Notes under the pieces: generated by a model | What the model saw: the letters and a program-made list of their open reading frames with translations, nothing else | What the model was told of the DNA's origin: nothing | Database searches by the model: none | In this document: positions 1 to 10,921 of the stretch, piece by piece | Layout: each line of letters begins with the position of its first letter | Position numbering within the stretch: the stretch's first letter is position 1 | Source of the DNA: Candidatus Accumulibacter appositus | GTDB lineage: Bacteria > Pseudomonadota > Gammaproteobacteria > Burkholderiales > Rhodocyclaceae | Direction of reading: 5' to 3' | Assembly: GCA_000585055.1 (NCBI GenBank) | Contig: JEMX01000012.1 | Span: 2,075 to 66,074, forward strand | Length of the DNA stretch: 64,000 nucleotides | Program-made: the position numbers and the translations under genes

Positions 1-1714
1 AGACCGGCCGGCTGCTGGCGCCGGTACCCTGCCTGCCGCCAATCAGCGGCGCGGCGAGGTAGTTGACCGTCTGGCTTTGCTTGATGGCCTTGTGCAAAGC
101 TTGGAGTGCGGCTTTGTCGTTCATGTCCGGTCCTTCACTGTTGGCGCGTTCGCCACCGAAGAGATCACGTGGCAGGGGGATACGTGGCTGGCGTTTGACC
201 GCCAGGGCGGCCAGCTTTTCGACCGGATCGGCGATCAGCGCGTCGATCGGCAGCTCGGCGTCGGCGATGCGATTGACGAAGGACGAGTTGGCGCCGTTCT
301 CCAGCAGGCGACGAACCAGGTAGGCCAGCAGGTCTTCGTGACTGCCGACCGGCGCGTAGACGCGACACGGACGGTTCCACTTCTTGGCCCCGACGATCTG
401 GTCGTAAAGCTCTTCGCCCATGCCATGCAGGCGCTGGTATTCCCATTCGTCGCTGCCACCGGAGCTGATCGCGATTTCGGCGACTGCCGCCAGGGTGTGC
501 GCGTTGTGCGTCGCGAACGCCGGGTAGAAAGCCTGTGGGTCGGCGAACAAGCGCCTGGCACAGGCCAGGTAGGAGACGTCGCTCGTCACCTTGCGCGTGA
601 ACACCGGGTAATCGGTATGACCGCGCTCCTGCGCGATCTTGATCTCGGCGTCCCAGTAGGCGCCTTTGCACAGGCGCACCAGCAAGCGCCGCTGGCCGCG
701 ATGGGCGACGTCGGCAAGCCAGTCGAGCAGGGGCAGGGCACGCTTTTGGTAGGCCTGGATAGCCAGCCCGAGGCCGTTCCAGCCAAGCAGCTCATGATCG
801 GTGGCCAGCGCCTCGATCAGACCCATCGACAGTTCGAGTCGCTCCGCCTCCTCGGCATCGATGGTCAAGCCGATATTCTTGGCCTTGGCCCTGACCGCCA
901 GCGCCTTGATGGCCGGCAGCAGTTCGCGGCGCACACGGTCCTCGCTGGCGACGTCGTAACGCGGGTGCAGGGCAGAGAGCTTGATCGAAATCGACGGCGC
1001 GATGAATGGCGGGCGACCACTGGCCGCGTCACCGATGGCGGCGATCGCCTTGCTGTAGGAATCGAAGTAGCGCAGCGCGTCGGCGCTGGTGCGTGCGGCC
1101 TCGCCGAGCATGTCGTAGGAGTGGCGGTAGCCGGCTTTTTCCGCGCTGCGCGCACGCTCCAGCGCCTCATGAATATTGCGCCCCATGACGAACTGCTTGC
1201 CGAGAATGCGCATCGCGGTGGTCACCGCCTGGCGAATCACGGGTTCGCCGGTCCGCGAAACCAGGCGTTTGAGAATGCCGCTGAGGTTGCGCTGGGCAGT
1301 CTCGAGGTTGACGATCTGGCCGGTGAGCATCAAGGCCCAGGTGCCGGCATTGACGAAGGTGCTGTGCGAGGCACCGAGTCGCTTTTGCCACTCGGTGCTG
1401 CCGATCTTGTCGCGAATCAGGCGATCGACCGTGTCTGTGTCGGGAATGCGCAGCAGCGCTTCGGCAAGGCACATCAGCACCACCCCCTCGCGCGAGGAGA
1501 GATCATAGGTGGTCAGGAAGGCATCGATACCGCCGGTCTTCAGGCGTTGCTCACGAACCGTCTGTACCAGCGGTGTCGCACGTTGGCGGATGCCCTGCTG
1601 TTCGGATGGGGTAAAGCGCGCCTTGGCGACCAGTTCCGCGGCGAGGGTTTCCTCGTCGATGCGGTGATAGTCGCGCAAACGCTGTCGTAGTGCTTGGGGT
1701 GTGGCCACGCTCAT
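1..1714 (-). CDS. putA: Bifunctional proline dehydrogenase / P5C dehydrogenase PutA, N-terminal part (cut by window start)
   Basis: Oxidises proline to glutamate in two steps (FAD-linked proline dehydrogenase, then NAD-linked P5C dehydrogenase). The visible 571 codons read MSVATPQALRQRL at the start and include hallmark proline dehydrogenase segments: SIKLSALHPRY, KGAYWDAEIK, YQRLHGMGEELY and PVGSHEDLLAYLVRRLLENG. These line the FAD and substrate pocket in the family. The protein begins directly with the helical PutA arm domain and has no ribbon-helix-helix DNA-binding segment, so it should be a purely enzymatic PutA that does not regulate its own operon. The aldehyde dehydrogenase half lies beyond base 1. 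It follows the GntR regulator and the binding-protein gene on the same strand, 162 bp downstream, and may be part of the same regulon. The long open frame on the opposite strand is a codon-phase shadow. Confidence 0.95.
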   Translation of the reverse strand, partial: MSVATPQALRQRLRDYHRIDEETLAAELVAKARFTPSEQQGIRQRATPLVQTVREQRLKTGGIDAFLTTYDLSSREGVVLMCLAEALLRIPDTDTVDRLIRDKIGSTEWQKRLGASHSTFVNAGTWALMLTGQIVNLETAQRNLSGILKRLVSRTGEPVIRQAVTTAMRILGKQFVMGRNIHEALERARSAEKAGYRHSYDMLGEAARTSADALRYFDSYSKAIAAIGDAASGRPPFIAPSISIKLSALHPRYDVASEDRVRRELLPAIKALAVRAKAKNIGLTIDAEEAERLELSMGLIEALATDHELLGWNGLGLAIQAYQKRALPLLDWLADVAHRGQRRLLVRLCKGAYWDAEIKIAQERGHTDYPVFTRKVTSDVSYLACARRLFADPQAFYPAFATHNAHTLAAVAEIAISSGGSDEWEYQRLHGMGEELYDQIVGAKKWNRPCRVYAPVGSHEDLLAYLVRRLLENGANSSFVNRIADAELPIDALIADPVEKLAALAVKRQPRIPLPRDLFGGERANSEGPDMNDKAALQALHKAIKQSQTVNYLAAPLIGGRQGTGASSRPV

Positions 1715-1876
1715 CCTGCCTCCCAATCGATGCGGCTCGACACGCTGGCTGCGTGTCGCGTCGCCTTGCCGAAATGCCCGCCATCAGGGCGGACGCCGTG
1801 AGTCGTCCCGACTGCGGGCAGGGCGCCGGACGGTGGGAGCGCCGGCTGCGCCTACCTCGCCTGCCTTTCTGCTGGC

Positions 1877-2974
1877 TTACTTCTTCACGTAATCGTACTT
1901 GCCACCTTGCCACTGATAGACCATGAAGCCGGGCAGTTTATTGTCGCCCTTGGCATCGAAGCTCAGTTTGCCGATTACGGTGTCGAAGCTGCCTGAACGC
2001 ATTGCCTTCTCCATGTCCTTGTACTTGGTGCTCTTGGCCGCGTTGGCGGCGTCGGCAAACAGCTGCATGGCGGCGTAGGCGTACATCACATAGCCTTCGG
2101 GCTCGACCTTGGCGTCACGGAATTTCTTGACGACGGCGGCGGCAGAGGGGTTCTTGCGCGGATCCGGTGCAAAGGTGAAGAAGACGTTGTCGGCGGCGGG
2201 GCCGGCAGCAGTCACCAGTTCGGAGTTGGTCATCGTGTCGCCACCCATGACCATCAGCTTCAGACCTGCCTGCTGTGCCTGGCGCAGGATCAGTGCCACT
2301 TCCGTGTGGTAGCCACCGAAGGCCATTACCTCAACGCCTGAAGACTTGAGCTTGCTGACCAGACCGGAATAGTCTTTTTCACCGGCGGTGATCGATTCGC
2401 GCAGCACCGGCTTGACGCCCTTGGCTTCCATCGCCTTGGCTATTTCGTCGGCGAGGCCCTTGCCGTAGGCGCTCTTGTCATCGACCACGGCGATCTTCTG
2501 GCCCTTGAAGTGCTCGGCCAGGAAGGTGCCGGCAACCAGACCTTGCTGGTCATCGCGACCCATGATGCGGAAGATGTTCTTCAGGCCGCGTTCGGTGACC
2601 TGCGGGTTGGTCGACACGGTGGCCATCGGAATCTGCGACTCGTTGTAGACGTCGGAGGCCGGGATCGTCGAACTCGAGCACCAGTGCCCGTGCATGAAGA
2701 CGATCTGCTTGTTGACCATGGTATTGGCCACGGAAACGGCCTGCTTTGGATCGCAGGCATCGTCGCCAACTTCAAGTTGCAGCTTCTGGCCAAGGACGCC
2801 GCCTTTGGCGTTGATGTCGGCGATGGCCATTTCGGCGCCCTTGCGGATCTGGTCGCCTGCCGACGCGTATTGGCCGGTCATCGGGCCGGCAATGGCCACC
2901 AGAATATCGGCATAAGCGCTGCCGCCGGCGAGAGCCAGCAGACTGAAGCTGGCCGTCAAGATGGACTTTCTCAT
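1877..2974 (-). CDS. Branched-chain-amino-acid-type ABC transporter substrate-binding protein (LivJ/LivK family)
   Basis: Periplasmic type I solute-binding protein of 365 aa, the usual size for LivK-like proteins. It has a cleavable signal peptide (about residues 1-22, ending GGSAYA) and then the family opening DILVAIAGPMTGQYASAGDQ. The GGVLGQKLQLEVGDDACDP stretch and the HGHWCSSSTIPASDVYNE ligand-site region are also typical. The start is firm: AAAGGAGG lies just upstream and the ATG overlaps the stop codon of the gntR gene as ATGA, so the two are translationally coupled. No permease or ATPase genes follow, so this is an orphan binding protein, which must use a transporter encoded elsewhere. 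Its position between a GntR regulator and putA suggests an amino acid ligand, possibly proline, but that is inference. Confidence 0.93.
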   Translation of the reverse strand: MRKSILTASFSLLALAGGSAYADILVAIAGPMTGQYASAGDQIRKGAEMAIADINAKGGVLGQKLQLEVGDDACDPKQAVSVANTMVNKQIVFMHGHWCSSSTIPASDVYNESQIPMATVSTNPQVTERGLKNIFRIMGRDDQQGLVAGTFLAEHFKGQKIAVVDDKSAYGKGLADEIAKAMEAKGVKPVLRESITAGEKDYSGLVSKLKSSGVEVMAFGGYHTEVALILRQAQQAGLKLMVMGGDTMTNSELVTAAGPAADNVFFTFAPDPRKNPSAAAVVKKFRDAKVEPEGYVMYAYAAMQLFADAANAAKSTKYKDMEKAMRSGSFDTVIGKLSFDAKGDNKLPGFMVYQWQGGKYDYVKK

Positions 2975-3669
2975 TTGTTTCCTCCTTTGCTGCGGTGGTA
3001 ATTCAGGTAGTGGACAAGTGACGCACCCGCGGCGAGCACATGGGCTCGCGTGAGTTCTGCCGCCGCGTCGGGGTCCCGGCGAACGAAGGCGTCGAGAATC
3101 TCGGCGTGTTCGTGCAGGGTCTTGGGCAGTTCGGTGGTGATCGACAAGAGCGCACGCACATAGCGTTCGACCTTGTAGTACAGCGATCGAATTTCAGCCA
3201 GCAGGATTGGTCGCTCGGCAGCCGCATAGAGCGTCGAATGAAACAGCCAGTTCAATTCGCCCCAGCGGCCGGCGTCGGTGGCCAGCGCAAAGCTCTCAAG
3301 ATGCTGACGAGCGCGCGCAATCGCCTGCTCGTCGATCAGCGGCGCCGACAGGCGGGCCGCGCGCGCTTCGAGCATGGCCCGGATTTCCATGTATTCGCCG
3401 ATCTCCGCGGCCGACAGCGACGCAACCACCGCACCCCGGTTGGGCAGGAAGGTCACCAGGCCTTTTGCCTCGAGGTGCTTCAATGCTTCGCGGACGGGGA
3501 TCTTGCTGACGTGAAAGTGGCTGGCGATTTCGTCCTGGCGAAGCATCTCGCCAGCTGGCAACACACCGTCGACGATCGCTTTCTTGAGCATCTGCGCCAC
3601 ATGGTCCGACGCGCTGAGGCGCGGGATCTTCTGGGCCGAAATCAGTTCAAGCGCCGACGGGATGGGCAA
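2971..3669 (-). CDS. GntR-family (FadR-type) transcriptional regulator
   Basis: A 232-aa regulator with an N-terminal winged helix (about residues 20-85; VSKIPVREALKHLEAKGLV is the recognition region) and a C-terminal helical FCD ligand-binding domain (about 95-220). FCD members sense small carboxylates or amino acids. The start is a TTG at 3667-3669; GGAGG at 3678-3682 lies eight bases ahead and no ATG fits, so the non-canonical start is well supported. A perfect 16-bp palindrome lies 15 bp upstream of the start codon and is the likely autoregulatory operator. The stop overlaps the ATG of the binding-protein gene, so regulator and transporter component are made from one mRNA; putA may be a downstream target. 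Confidence 0.92.
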   Translation of the reverse strand: MPIPSALELISAQKIPRLSASDHVAQMLKKAIVDGVLPAGEMLRQDEIASHFHVSKIPVREALKHLEAKGLVTFLPNRGAVVASLSAAEIGEYMEIRAMLEARAARLSAPLIDEQAIARARQHLESFALATDAGRWGELNWLFHSTLYAAAERPILLAEIRSLYYKVERYVRALLSITTELPKTLHEHAEILDAFVRRDPDAAAELTRAHVLAAGASLVHYLNYHRSKGGNK

Positions 3670-3684
3670 TGAGGAAGCCTCCGA

Positions 3685-3700
3685 ATATCGTATACGATAT
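3685..3700. promoter_or_regulatory. Perfect 16-bp palindrome, likely GntR operator
   Basis: ATATCGTATACGATAT is a perfect inverted repeat centred between 3692 and 3693, in an AT-rich island immediately upstream of the gntR start. GntR regulators of the FadR type bind short palindromes of this kind. It also lies about 100 bp upstream of the divergent ygiQ gene, which it might influence. That it is the operator is inferred from position and symmetry. Confidence 0.65.
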
Positions 3701-3800
3701 AAACGTTCCGGTTCAAGCTAGCGGCAGATTCGCTGGATAGCAAGCTGCAGTGCAGCAATTCGATGCCCGTCCCGGATCCATGCTGTAGAATCGCGAGCCC

Positions 3801-6065
<2,265 letters not shown>

Positions 6066-6101
6066 TTCCGGCTGCCGCGCGGCGATGGCCGAAGTCGGCG
6101 C

Positions 6102-6440
6102 TCAGACGGGGAGGGCGGACGGTCCGTAGTGGACCGCCAGCCAGATCGTCGCCTGCCCGGGCTTCGTCCAGTCAACCCGATGCCGCCGCCGCGGCGCGAT
6201 ATCGACGTAATCCCCCGCCTTGAGGTGCAGCACCTGCGGCTGGTCCTCGAAGCGCAACAGCGCTTCACCCTCGAGCAGCAGGATCCATTCGCCGAGCGCC
6301 TGTTCGTACCAGAAACCCGGCGGGCTGGCCTGGCCGGTCGATACGATACGTTCGATCCTGAGCCCCGGCCGGGCAAGCAGTTCGAGGAACTGCTCGTCGC
6401 GCGATGCGCCAGGCGGCAGCTCGGCGAAAATGTTTTCCAT
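6102..6440 (-). CDS. Small cupin-domain protein
   Basis: A 112-aa single-domain cupin beginning MENIFAELPPGASRDEQFLE. The two cupin motifs are visible: GFWYEQALGEWILLLEGEALLRFE, then LKAGDYVDIAPRRRHRVDWT, with the second histidine pair retained but only a partial first metal motif. Proteins of this size are often annotated as cupins of unknown function, sometimes phosphomannose-isomerase-like. The ATG at 6440 is preferred over an in-frame TTG at 6470 because GAGG lies at suitable spacing. It converges on ygiQ with 36 bp between the stops. Function unknown. Confidence 0.82.
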   Translation of the reverse strand: MENIFAELPPGASRDEQFLELLARPGLRIERIVSTGQASPPGFWYEQALGEWILLLEGEALLRFEDQPQVLHLKAGDYVDIAPRRRHRVDWTKPGQATIWLAVHYGPSALPV

Positions 6441-6645
6441 AGCTTCTGGCCTCGAGAAATTCAGTGCCAAGCGCCGGCCGACGGCCGGAGCGGCCTGTTT
6501 CGTCCAACTCGTGTACCCGTAGGGGCGTTAAAATCCTTCATCCTGACTCCTACATTTTCTGTAGCTCTGGTGGCGACAAGCTTGCTCAGCAAGCTGACAG
6601 CGCAGATGCTGCGGCCGACACAGCCAAACCGAAAAAGGATGCTCC

Positions 6646-7362
6646 ATGCCCCATGACAAAGCTGCTTCGATCATCGTCTTCGACGTCAATGAGACGCTGC
6701 TCGACATCACCACGCTCGAACCCCTGTTCGACCGCGTTTTCGGCGACGGCGCCGTTCTGAGGGAGTGGTTTGCGCAACTGATCCTCTACTCCCAGACCAT
6801 GACCCTCTCGGGTCTCTACACCCCGTTCGGCGAACTGGGCGTCGGGAGTTTGCGCATGCTGGCGTCAATCCATGGGGTGCTCCTCGCCGACGGCGACCTC
6901 GATGAACTGAAGAAGCGGATGAGTACCATGCCGGCGCATCCCGACGTCGTCCCGGCACTCACTCGACTGCGCGATGCACGATTCCGACTGGTGACGCTGA
7001 CCAACTCGGCGGCCACTTCCTCGCCGACGCCGCTCGAGCGCGCCGGCATTGGCGGCTTCTTCGAGAAATCCTTCAGTGTCGAGTCGGTTCAAAAATTCAA
7101 GCCAGCCCCCGAAACCTACCGCTTGGTGGCAGGGCAACTGGGCGTCGAGACCTCAGACCTGTGCCTTGTCGCCTGTCACTTGTGGGATACGATTGGCGCC
7201 CAGGCCGCTGGCTGCCGGGGCGCACTCGTGACACGTCCCCACAACGCGATTCTGCCGGCAGCGGATGTTCCGATTCCGGACCTTGTCGCACCAGAACTCA
7301 GCGACCTCGCCGATCAGATCGTTCAGCGCTGGAGACCGCCTCGCAGCGAGTCTCATGCGTAG
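6646..7362 (+). CDS. Haloacid dehalogenase type II-like HAD hydrolase
   Basis: A 238-aa HAD-superfamily protein. Motif I is FDVNETLLD (nucleophile Asp about residue 14), motif II is LTNSA, motif III is the Lys of KFKPAPETYR, and motif IV is near LVACHLWDTIGAQAAGC. The architecture and the helical cap after motif I match 2-haloacid dehalogenases; whether it acts on haloacids or on phosphate esters cannot be told from sequence. AAAGGA precedes the ATG. Its 3' end overlaps that of the convergent gshA gene by 10 bp. Confidence 0.87.
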   Translation: MPHDKAASIIVFDVNETLLDITTLEPLFDRVFGDGAVLREWFAQLILYSQTMTLSGLYTPFGELGVGSLRMLASIHGVLLADGDLDELKKRMSTMPAHPDVVPALTRLRDARFRLVTLTNSAATSSPTPLERAGIGGFFEKSFSVESVQKFKPAPETYRLVAGQLGVETSDLCLVACHLWDTIGAQAAGCRGALVTRPHNAILPAADVPIPDLVAPELSDLADQIVQRWRPPRSESHA

Positions 7363-8915
7363 TAAGTCGCCACGTAGTCCGCAAACCGACCCTGCGGCAG
7401 TGATTCCAAGCGCTGTTTCTCGGCCAATGAGGCGTGAACGCTTGCCTCGAACCTGGCCAATGTAGCCGCGTCCAGCGGCTGCGCCAGCAAGCTCTCGTGG
7501 TGTTTCCGGGACTGTGTCATGGCGAATTTGAAGTAGCTTTGGTGCTCCCTCGCGGCAGCCAGTACCTGCGCCGACGGCGTGCTCTCCGGATGATCAATGC
7601 GTGTGCGCAGGCCGGCCAGCGTGGATGTGTAGCGATTACCTCCGTAGGCCACGTCCAGCATCTGGGCGAAAGGCTGCATGTCGTCGAACAGGGCGTGGGC
7701 AATCGGTGGGAAGGCTTGCTCGCGGTTGTGCACCAGCAGGCTCAGGTTCGGCCGGCGGCCCTGGTTGACGATACGGGCCTGGTTTACATCGTTCTCACCC
7801 TGCTCGCGAGCCGTGATCGGTGGGCTCTGGCGAAAGAGGCACAGCAGCAAGAGGATGTCGGCGAAACTACCTTGCTCGGGGGCAATGCCAATGTCCACGA
7901 AGGGGTTGAGGTCGAACAGGCGTACCTCAAGGTATTCGACTCCGTATTTCTTTAAGGCCAGCGCCGGGCGCTCGCCAGCCTTGCCAATGCGCTTGGGGCG
8001 AATGCCGGCATAGAACTCGTTCTCGATTTGCAGCAGGTTCGCGTTGAGCTGCTTCCAGTGCTCGCCTTCACGCACGCCCAACTCCTCGTAGAACGGATCG
8101 GGGGTGCGTATCGCCGTCTCCAGTGCCTGGGTGTACTCGGCCAGAGAATTGAAACTGACGTGTAGCTGATCCTGCGCCCGGTTCTGATAGCCGAGGTCGC
8201 TCATGCGCAGGCTGGTCGCGTAAGGGCGGAACAAGGTGCCTGGAACGAGGTCCTGGAGGTCCGAATTTCGGCCTTGCAGGAATGATTGACAGATCGCCGG
8301 CGAGGCGCCAAACAGGTAGGGCAGCAACCAGCCAAAGCGCAGGAAGTTGCGAATCAGTCCAAAATAGCGCTCGCTGATAAATTCCTGCATGCTGCCTGTT
8401 CCGGAGCAGCAGCCTTTCAAAATCACCCAGAACTCGTCAGGCAGCGACCAGTTGTAGTGTGACCCGGCAATGGTTTGCATATGGCGCCCGTAGCGAAGGC
8501 CCAGGCCTTCGCGATAGACGGCCTTCATCCTCGCGGAGTTGGAGCTGCCGTAGTCGGCAATGGCGATGTTCTTGTCGTCACCGACGACGCAGGGCATGGA
8601 TCCGGCCCACATGGTCTCGTCCCGCAATTGCCGGGCCGTGAAGCGGTGAATGTCGCGCAGGAAGTCGAGCGGGAAGGCCGGATCCTGTGACGCAGGCGTA
8701 ATGAACTCCAGCAGCGCTTCGGCGTAGTCGGTAGTAATCCAGGGGTGGGTGAGTTTGGCGCCCAGCGTCAGGGGGTGAGGGGTCTGGGCCAGATGGCCGC
8801 TGGCGTCCACGCGCAAGCATTCGCGCTCGTAGCCGCGCGTGATGCCGCGCAGGACCTGCGCGTTATCTGGCGAGAGGAACGGCCGGATTTCATCACAACA
8901 CGTGAATGTCAACAT
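7353..8915 (-). CDS. gshA: Glutamate-cysteine ligase
   Basis: Catalyses ATP-dependent ligation of glutamate and cysteine, the first step of glutathione synthesis, in the cytoplasm. At 520 aa it has the length of the gamma-proteobacterial GshA type. Hallmarks are RGITRGYERECLRVD near the N-terminus (nucleotide and glutamate site), KLTHPWITTDYAEALLEFITP, GSHYNWSLP, and YLEVRLFDLNPF in the middle. The start overlaps the end of the small upstream frame by 7 bp, suggesting co-transcription with it. The neighbouring YghU-type glutathione transferase fits a glutathione context. Confidence 0.96.
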   Translation of the reverse strand: MLTFTCCDEIRPFLSPDNAQVLRGITRGYERECLRVDASGHLAQTPHPLTLGAKLTHPWITTDYAEALLEFITPASQDPAFPLDFLRDIHRFTARQLRDETMWAGSMPCVVGDDKNIAIADYGSSNSARMKAVYREGLGLRYGRHMQTIAGSHYNWSLPDEFWVILKGCCSGTGSMQEFISERYFGLIRNFLRFGWLLPYLFGASPAICQSFLQGRNSDLQDLVPGTLFRPYATSLRMSDLGYQNRAQDQLHVSFNSLAEYTQALETAIRTPDPFYEELGVREGEHWKQLNANLLQIENEFYAGIRPKRIGKAGERPALALKKYGVEYLEVRLFDLNPFVDIGIAPEQGSFADILLLLCLFRQSPPITAREQGENDVNQARIVNQGRRPNLSLLVHNREQAFPPIAHALFDDMQPFAQMLDVAYGGNRYTSTLAGLRTRIDHPESTPSAQVLAAAREHQSYFKFAMTQSRKHHESLLAQPLDAATLARFEASVHASLAEKQRLESLPQGRFADYVATYYA

Positions 8916-9136
8916 AGGGCACGATAGAGCGGCATGGGGTTTTTGTCCAATAGAACGATGCCGCCATCGCCGATTGCCAGGATTGTCGCGTTGGCGTTTA
9001 CGACCCTCAAGGCGCGATCGTGTTGCTCGCCCTTCACCGGGACCACCGGCACGCGCCCAGACTCCGCCTCGGCTTCTCCACTGAACGGGCTAAGCTTCAT
9101 CGGCTTCGGAGTGGGGCGGTCGTTGAATTTCAGCAT
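8909..9136 (-). CDS. Small hypothetical protein upstream of gshA
   Basis: A 75-codon frame beginning MLKFNDRPTPKPMKLSPFSG and ending PMPLYRALC. I recognise no domain. Support comes from AGGGAAG upstream of the ATG, from its overlap with the gshA start (7 bp), and from its fit between yghU and gshA on the same strand. There is no signal peptide or membrane segment. It could be a short leader-type protein coupled to gshA translation or a chance frame. Confidence 0.45.
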   Translation of the reverse strand: MLKFNDRPTPKPMKLSPFSGEAEAESGRVPVVPVKGEQHDRALRVVNANATILAIGDGGIVLLDKNPMPLYRALC

Positions 9137-9162
9137 GCTTTCTTCCCTTATCGACAAGCCTC

Positions 9163-10038
9163 TCAGACGGCGCTTTCAGGTGCTGGCTTGTCTTCGGACC
9201 TGCGATCGAAATCCGCGGCGTCATGGCGTTCGGGGAGCTGTTCTGAAGGCTCGCCCCAGTTACGATTCACCCTGCGTCCACGCTGGACGGCGGGACGCTC
9301 AAGGATCGCTTCCGCCCAGCGACGCAGGTTTCGGTAGCTTTCGACCTGCAGAAACTCGCCGGCGCCATAGGCCTTGCCCAACACGAGGTTGCCATACCAG
9401 GGCCAGGTGGCTATGTCGGCGATGGAATATTCGTTTCCTCCCAGAAAAGCGTGTTCGGCCAATTCGCGGTCCAGGACGTCCATCTGCCGTTTTACCTCCA
9501 TGGTGAAACGATTGATCGGGTATTCGAATTTCTCGGGTGCATAGGCGTAGAAATGCCCGAAGCCGCCGCCCAGATAGGGCGCCGAGCCCTGCAGCCAAAA
9601 CAGCCAGTTCATGAGTTCTGTGCGCGCCGCACCTTCCCTGGGCAGGAAATGCCCGAATTTCTCGGCCAGATAGAGAAGGATCGCGCCGCTTTCAAAAACA
9701 CGACGACCGGTCTCGGTATCCAGGAGAGCTGGGATTTTCGAGTTTGGATTCACTTCGACGAAGCCTGTCGAGAACTGCTCGCCCTCGCCAATCCGGATCA
9801 GGTGCGCGTCGTATTCCGCGCCGCTTTCGCCCAACGCCAGCAACTCCTCGAGCATGATGGTGACCTTCTGGCCATTGGGCGTGCCCATCGAATAGAGCTG
9901 CAAGGGATGTTTCCCACGCGCTAGCGTGGCCGCGTGGGTGGGCCCGGCGATGGGACGGTTGATCTTCGCCCATTTCCCGCCATTTTCGGCGTCCCAGGTC
10001 CACACTTGCGGTGGCTGGTAATTGCTGGTGTCAGACAT
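9163..10038 (-). CDS. yghU: Glutathione S-transferase of the YghU/YfcG (Nu-class) type
   Basis: A 291-aa GST-fold protein. The thioredoxin-like domain carries the Nu-class active-site signature SMGTPNGQKVTIMLEEL (about residues 50-66) and the NPNSKIPALLD turn with the cis-proline. The C-terminal helical domain contains LGGNEYSIADIATWPWYGN. Nu-class enzymes bind two glutathione molecules and act as disulfide-bond reductases or organic hydroperoxidases rather than classical transferases. A perfect 12-bp inverted repeat lies 213 bp upstream of the start, next to a tetR gene on the same strand, so it is probably repressed by that regulator. The C-terminal 30 residues are charged and variable. Confidence 0.93.
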   Translation of the reverse strand: MSDTSNYQPPQVWTWDAENGGKWAKINRPIAGPTHAATLARGKHPLQLYSMGTPNGQKVTIMLEELLALGESGAEYDAHLIRIGEGEQFSTGFVEVNPNSKIPALLDTETGRRVFESGAILLYLAEKFGHFLPREGAARTELMNWLFWLQGSAPYLGGGFGHFYAYAPEKFEYPINRFTMEVKRQMDVLDRELAEHAFLGGNEYSIADIATWPWYGNLVLGKAYGAGEFLQVESYRNLRRWAEAILERPAVQRGRRVNRNWGEPSEQLPERHDAADFDRRSEDKPAPESAV

Positions 10039-10250
10039 GATCCTGATCTCTTCCTTTCATGTTCGCGGCAGGCCTGCGGATCGGGCCCTGCTGGATTTCC
10101 GACAACGCTTGCAGGAAGCAGAGGTTGAATTTCTCGGCGCCTTGCGCACCGCCAATGATGGCCATTGCGTTGTTCAAGGCGCTTGACTGCAGTTGTTCTT
10201 CCCGGTCCCTCCGGCCGCACCGCCATATCGAGTGAGTAAGCGTTTAAATC

Positions 10251-10283
10251 GCTTGGTTTAGATTTGCCTAGTCTAAACCAAGC
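10251..10283. promoter_or_regulatory. Perfect 12-bp inverted repeat, likely TetR operator upstream of yghU
   Basis: GCTTGGTTTAGA (10251-10262) and TCTAAACCAAGC (10272-10283) are exact reverse complements separated by nine bases. The half-site core GGTTTAGA recurs at 10979-10986 and, as TGTTTAGA, at 10965-10972 upstream of the tetR gene. The shared core supports one regulator controlling both genes; binding itself is inferred. Confidence 0.65.
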
Positions 10284-10339
10284 TGTTCAGACAAGCGCCT
10301 ACCCAACCGTGAACCGCACTGAGGGCATGCTTGGCCCCG

Positions 10340-10921
10340 TCAGCGCAACAGACGTTGTGCCTGGGCGGCGATCGTCTTCAGCGAGGACTCGTCCCACATG
10401 CCGCGGCCAAGCACCCGGATGGCGACGATCATCGCCAGCAGACCTTTGGCAGTTGCTTCCGGATCAAGGATCGCGGCCATTTGCTTGCGCGCCTGCGCAA
10501 CTTCGACGCTGCGCCGAAAGAAAGCCTGCAGCTCGCGCAAGCCATTGCGCACGATGCAGTTCACTTCTTCGCCATGCGTCGTCAGTTCTGAGACTGTGTT
10601 GACCAGAAAGCAACCCTTCCTCTCGGCATCAGCGACGGTTTCGGCGACAAGGCCGTCGAAGAGCAGCGCAATGGCCCGTTTTGGATCATCCATCGCCTCC
10701 AGTTCTGCCAGGCGAGCACGGCGCTTGTCCTTGTCGTATTTCTGCAGCGCCTTGATGAACAACTGCTCCTTGCCGCCAAAGGCGTTGTAGAGGCTGCCAC
10801 GGGTAATGCCCGTGCCGGCGATTAGGTCGGCCATGGAGGCGAGCTCAAAGCCCTTCGCCCAAAAGACGTTCATCGCCTGCCCGACGACCTCATCTTCGTC
10901 GAATGACTTTTTCCAGGGCAT
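10340..10921 (-). CDS. TetR-family transcriptional regulator
   Basis: A 193-aa repressor-type protein. The N-terminal TetR helix-turn-helix spans about residues 10-55 (MADLIAGTGITRGSLYNAFG is the recognition motif). The C-terminal domain (about 80-190) resembles the TetR_C group with a KGCFLVNTVSELTTHGEE segment, common in regulators of oxidoreductases and GSTs and related to AcuR/NemR-like proteins. It lies upstream of yghU on the same strand, with GGTTTAGA-type half-sites before each gene. The ligand is unknown; electrophiles would fit the GST target. Confidence 0.9.
   Translation of the reverse strand: MPWKKSFDEDEVVGQAMNVFWAKGFELASMADLIAGTGITRGSLYNAFGGKEQLFIKALQKYDKDKRRARLAELEAMDDPKRAIALLFDGLVAETVADAERKGCFLVNTVSELTTHGEEVNCIVRNGLRELQAFFRRSVEVAQARKQMAAILDPEATAKGLLAMIVAIRVLGRGMWDESSLKTIAAQAQRLLR

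Noticed and set aside
77..1690. Long open frame opposite putA
   Set aside because: It runs in codon phase with putA on the other strand and has no recognisable domain; the minus strand contains clear proline dehydrogenase motifs.
10031..10165. 44-codon minus frame overlapping the yghU start
   Set aside because: MAIIGGAQGAEKFN begins it and it overlaps yghU by eight bases, but there is no ribosome-binding site or family match; kept only as a possibility of a leader peptide.
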